From Pseudo-nitzschia pungens (Eukaryota; Bacillariophyta; Bacillariophyceae; Bacillariales; Bacillariaceae): a stretch of 64,000 bases of DNA. A model generated the notes under the pieces. It saw only the letters and a list, made by a program, of their open reading frames with translations. It was not told the origin of the DNA and did not search any database. The stretch is from contig CM074759.1 of assembly GCA_037355855.1 (NCBI GenBank), positions 4,960,001 through 5,024,000 of the forward strand. Direction: 5' to 3'. Positions within the stretch are counted from its first letter, which is position 1. Each line of letters starts with the position of its first letter. Below, in pieces: positions 60,681 to 64,000 of the stretch. The translations under genes were made by a program, and so were the position numbers.

Positions 60681-63189
60681 GCGTGGCAAGTATACACACT
60701 TCACTAAGATTGACTTGTCCATGCAATACTACTGCTTTGAACTGGACGACGCAAGCAAGAAACTTTGTACCATAGTCACTCCCTATGGTTGCTATGAATA
60801 CCAACGACTACCAATGGGTGTCAAAGTCTCTCCAGACGTTGCTCAACAACTAATGGAAGATATCCTACAAGACACTGACTGCACTGTTTATATTGATGAT
60901 ATTGGCATCTGGACCAATTGCTCCTTCGATCTACACATGAAGACCATTGACAAGATCCTAGACCGGCTCAACCAAAATGGACTTAAATGCAACCCACTCA
61001 AGTGTGACTGGGCTGTACAAGAGACTGACTTCTTAGGCTATTGGATGACTCCCACAGCAGTCAAGCCATGGCGCAAAAAGATTGAAGCCATCCTACACAT
61101 GGATCGGCCGCGCACTGTCACTCAAGTCAAGTCCTTCCTTGGAGCAGTAGGATACTACAGAGACATGTGGCCCCGAAGATCTCATGTCCTAGCGCCTCTC
61201 TTTGATATTACTGGAACTCCCAAGAAGCAGTCCCCTCAAGCAGCTACCATCAAAGCCAAACAAAGGAAAGCCCCTTCAGCCTTCACTTGGGGACCTGCTC
61301 AAGATAAAGCCTTTCAAGAGATGAAGGCAATGGTGGCAGCAGATGCCCTGAACACCTATCCAGACCTTAACAAGCCCTTTGAACTGTACACTGATGCCTC
61401 AGACCTACAGCTCAGCGCTGCTATCCTCCAAGATGGCAAGCCAATAGCCTATTGGTCCAAGAAACTATCTGATGCCCAGAAGAATTACACTACTACGGAG
61501 AAAGAACTCCTCGCAATAGTACTCTGCTGCAAAGAGTACAGAAAAATGCTACTTGGTGGTGTCATCAATGTATACACCGACCATAAGAACCTCACCTTCA
61601 GAACCCTATCGGTTCAACGAGTCCTCCGGTGGAGACTATTCCTTGAAGAATTTGGTGTCAACCTCACTTATGTGGAAGGCAAGAAGAATGTTCTTGCTGA
61701 CGCATTCTCCAGACTCCCCAGGATGGATCCACCTACTGAAGGGAAGAAAGCCCTCACAAAGGGCACCTTAATCGATTTCTTGAAACTTGAAGTCCCCAAA
61801 CAAGATGAAGAACTGTTTTTAACAGAGTTCCCGAACCTATTTCAGCACTTATGCAATGACGCAGACAGCGAACTACAAGCCTGCTTGCTGAATAATGAGT
61901 GCCTAGTTAACCTACCAAATAACCAAGACCTGGAATGCCCGGTGAACTATTCCAATATCTATCTCCATCAACAGAAAGATCCTACCATCAAGTTCAAGAT
62001 CCAATCCAAGGCCTTCTTCTACCAAGAACTAGAAGGCAATAACATCCTCTGCTATGCCAACCAATCGAACCCAGACAACTGGCGCATATACATACCAAGT
62101 TCTCTTTCCAATGATACCATCAAATGGTACCATCTTCTGTTGAGTCATTGTGGATCCACCAGGTTATATCAAACTATCTCCGCAAGATTCTACATTGACA
62201 ATCTATCCAATCTTTGCAAGACTTACATCTGCCCCGACAGCTGCATTAAGTACAAGAACCAGCACTCCAAGTATGGGAAGCTACCACCAAAAGAAGCTCC
62301 ACTAGCCCCATTTAACGAGATACATGTGGACCTCATAGGCCCATGGAAGATCACAGCCCAGGGCAAGAACTATAACTTCAAAGCCCTAACCTGTATTGAT
62401 CCAGTCACCAACCTACTGGAGATCATCCGAATCAGAGACAAGTCTTCGCAACACGTCTCAGACCAATTCAGGAACTGTTGGCTCTCAAGATACCCAAGAC
62501 CTATCAGATGCATCCATGACAATGGTGGTGAATTCCTAGGAGCTGAATTCCAAACTACACTCAAGCAGTATGGGATTCAGTCCATTCCTACCACAGTGAA
62601 GAATCCCCAGTCTAATGCCATCTGTGAAAGAGTCCATCACACCGTCGCTGATATTCTCAGAGTTTTAGTTCATGTAAATCCCCCTCAAGTCAACACCAGA
62701 GCCAGTCAGCTCATGGACAATGCCCTGGCAACTTGCATGCATGCCTCTCGATGTGCTGTTAATGCTGCCTTACAAGCATCCCCAGGGTCCCTAGTATTCA
62801 ACCGGGACATGCTGATTGATCTGCCACTAACATCCAACCTGTTAGCTTTGCAACAGCTCCGGCAACAAGGGATTAACAAGAATCTACTCAGAGATAATGC
62901 CAAGCGTATCAACCACACCTTCCAAGTCAATGACAAAGTATGGATCCAGGAGCCAGATCCGGACAAGCTACAACCCAGGAAGCTTGGTCCCTTTCCAATC
63001 ACGCAAGTCAATACGAACGGAACCGTAAAGTTACAACGAGCTCCTTCGGTAGTAGAAACAGTGAATATTCGGAAGCTGACTCCATATCGGGAATCGAATC
63101 AGTCGGAGCCTTCGCCAACTGAATCCGCAGATATCGAATTAAGTCAATCAAATGACTCAGATTGTTCGATGAGTCACTGGTCGGCTTAA
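60681..63189 (+). pseudogene. Retrotransposon D pol, RT core, RNase H and integrase
   Basis: The open frame runs from the LINE-2 target duplication to the stop at 63189. RT core: YIDDIGIW near 60890. RNase [14 protein letters not shown] (Gly in the sister copies is Ser), [11 protein letters not shown] and VYTDHKNL. Integrase: HLLLSHCG and CKTYICPDSC zinc region, then HVDLIGPW, IHDNGGEFLG and NPQSNAICERVHH as the DDE triad. The C-terminus ends SHWSA as in A. Apart from the nested LINE-2 I see no stop or frameshift in this half. Confidence 0.93.
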
Positions 63190-63219
63190 CTGTGGGATTC
63201 GTTCAATCATGAGGCACTA

Positions 63220-63230
63220 TGTAACATGCT
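63220..63230 (+). repeat. Stub of element D 3' LTR
   Basis: Only TGTAACATGCT remains; LINE E sequence (GACAAAACCC) follows directly. The CATGCT at the join is shared by the LTR and by the LINE. Confidence 0.85.
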
Positions 63231-64000
63231 GACAAAACCCTTGGGGTTTTATCTCCATGGATGGCAATGAGGACGCCCAGATTGCTCACATGAAGTCCCA
63301 GTCTCAGTCTTTTGGGACTCAACTCAAGGCTTCCAAGTGTGAGAAGAGGGCTTCCCTCTATACCTTCAAGTATTCTTTCATGAAGTCTGTTGAATACCCC
63401 ATGCCTGTCACCCAAATTGATGAGGGTACTTGGACAAAGATTCTTCACCCAGCCCTTGTTCCAGTGCTGGATAAAGCAGGGATGTCCCGAACATTTCCTA
63501 GACATGTATTCTTTGGTCCCTCCCTTTATCAAGGCTTTGGTTTCATCCATCCATATCTTCTCCAAGAGTTTAGCCATATTGCTACTCTCTTTCAGGAATC
63601 TGTTTGGTCCTCTCAAACTGGCAGGATTCTCAGGCTAACTGCTGAAGCTCTTAGGCTTGAACTTGGGTTCCCTCTTCATCTTGGTGTCACACCCTATCAT
63701 CCCTTTGCTTCATACGTTACTCCCTGCTGGTACCGGCACATGTGGAAGTTCTTTTCTGATCACCCTGTGAGCTTGGTTGAAGACTTCCCAGACCTTCCTC
63801 TGCTTCGTTCCAATGACTGTTATCTCATGCAAGCCTTTGTCAAAGCTGGCTTTAGAGGTGCTGACTTGTCCCTCTTGAATCACATTCGGATGTCCCTCAA
63901 GGCTGTGTCCCTTGCTGATATTTGTACCCCAGATGGGACAAGACTTGCTCCCATGGCTTTCCAGTTGACATCCTCCAACCACTTGAGAGATCATCTTGAC
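63231..64000 (+). pseudogene. LINE E ORF2 fragment (right part), runs off the window
   Basis: Homologous to about 52705-53475 of LINE-1 ORF2, the segment between reverse transcriptase and RNase H (MSRTFPRHVFFGPSLYQGFG, LLRSNDCYLMQAFVKAGF). One T is missing in the run after CTTGGGG (about 63246), which shifts the frame. It is the continuation of the fragment at 44041-44139. The 3' end lies outside the window. Confidence 0.88.

Larger units (their letters stand above)
44140..63230 (+). mobile_element. Ty3/gypsy-type retrotransposon D, hosting two LINEs
   Basis: 5' LTR (44140-44254 plus 55815-56012, split by LINE-1), palindromic primer-site region, gag, pol (split by LINE-2) and only the first 10-11 bases of the 3' LTR. 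Apart from the nested insertions it is the most complete gypsy copy here. It is inserted in LINE E. Confidence 0.92.

Overview
The window looks like a repeat-swollen stretch of a eukaryotic algal nuclear genome, most probably a diatom (stramenopile). The grounds are short GT-AG introns (92-360 bp), host genes of nuclear pore, RNA surveillance and lipid-domain types, and a fungal-type Zn2Cys6 transcription factor, a class common in diatoms. The organism call is inference; no marker gene such as rRNA is present.

Layout. 1-7379: two tandem or nested Ty3/gypsy-type retrotransposons (A and B, + strand); A's reverse transcriptase is split by a 735-bp hAT-like MITE with an 8-bp target duplication. 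7367-8254: an unrecognised ORF truncated by B's LTR. 8759-12431: a 3'-truncated gypsy copy (C) on the minus strand, inserted in the end of an unrecognised 791-codon ORF (12414-14789). 14840-23650: a repeat-built leader on the minus strand, interrupted at 16027-22738 by a 6.7-kb terminal-inverted-repeat element (called T here) that holds a minisatellite array, a 181-bp satellite, an inverted duplication and a remnant zinc-finger ORF.

24359-41594 is the host-gene island: a Nup133-like nucleoporin (+), a PX plus EDR2-C lipid-domain protein (-, three exons), a Zn2Cys6 transcription factor (-, two exons, with the zinc cluster assembled across the intron), a solo LTR with 5-bp target duplication, a UPF3-like NMD factor (+) and a TLC-domain membrane protein (-, four exons).

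42683-64000 is a Russian-doll insertion zone. A DDE_1-type transposase pseudogene is followed by a 5'-truncated LINE (E). A gypsy element (D) sits in E. A complete 11.5-kb LINE (LINE-1 here: leader, minisatellite, ORF1, ORF2 with endonuclease, RT, RNase H and zinc finger) sits in D's 5' LTR with an 18-bp target duplication. A 2-kb ORF-less LINE derivative (LINE-2 here) sits in D's pol with a 20-bp target duplication.

Most interesting: element T; a self-complementary 14-bp palindrome where the gypsy elements should carry a tRNA primer site; an in-frame UGA between gag and pol kept in two copies; covarying double hairpins at the LINE 3' ends; and the same kind of repeat leader found in front of two apparently unrelated ORFs. 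All identities come from reading motifs; no database search was run.
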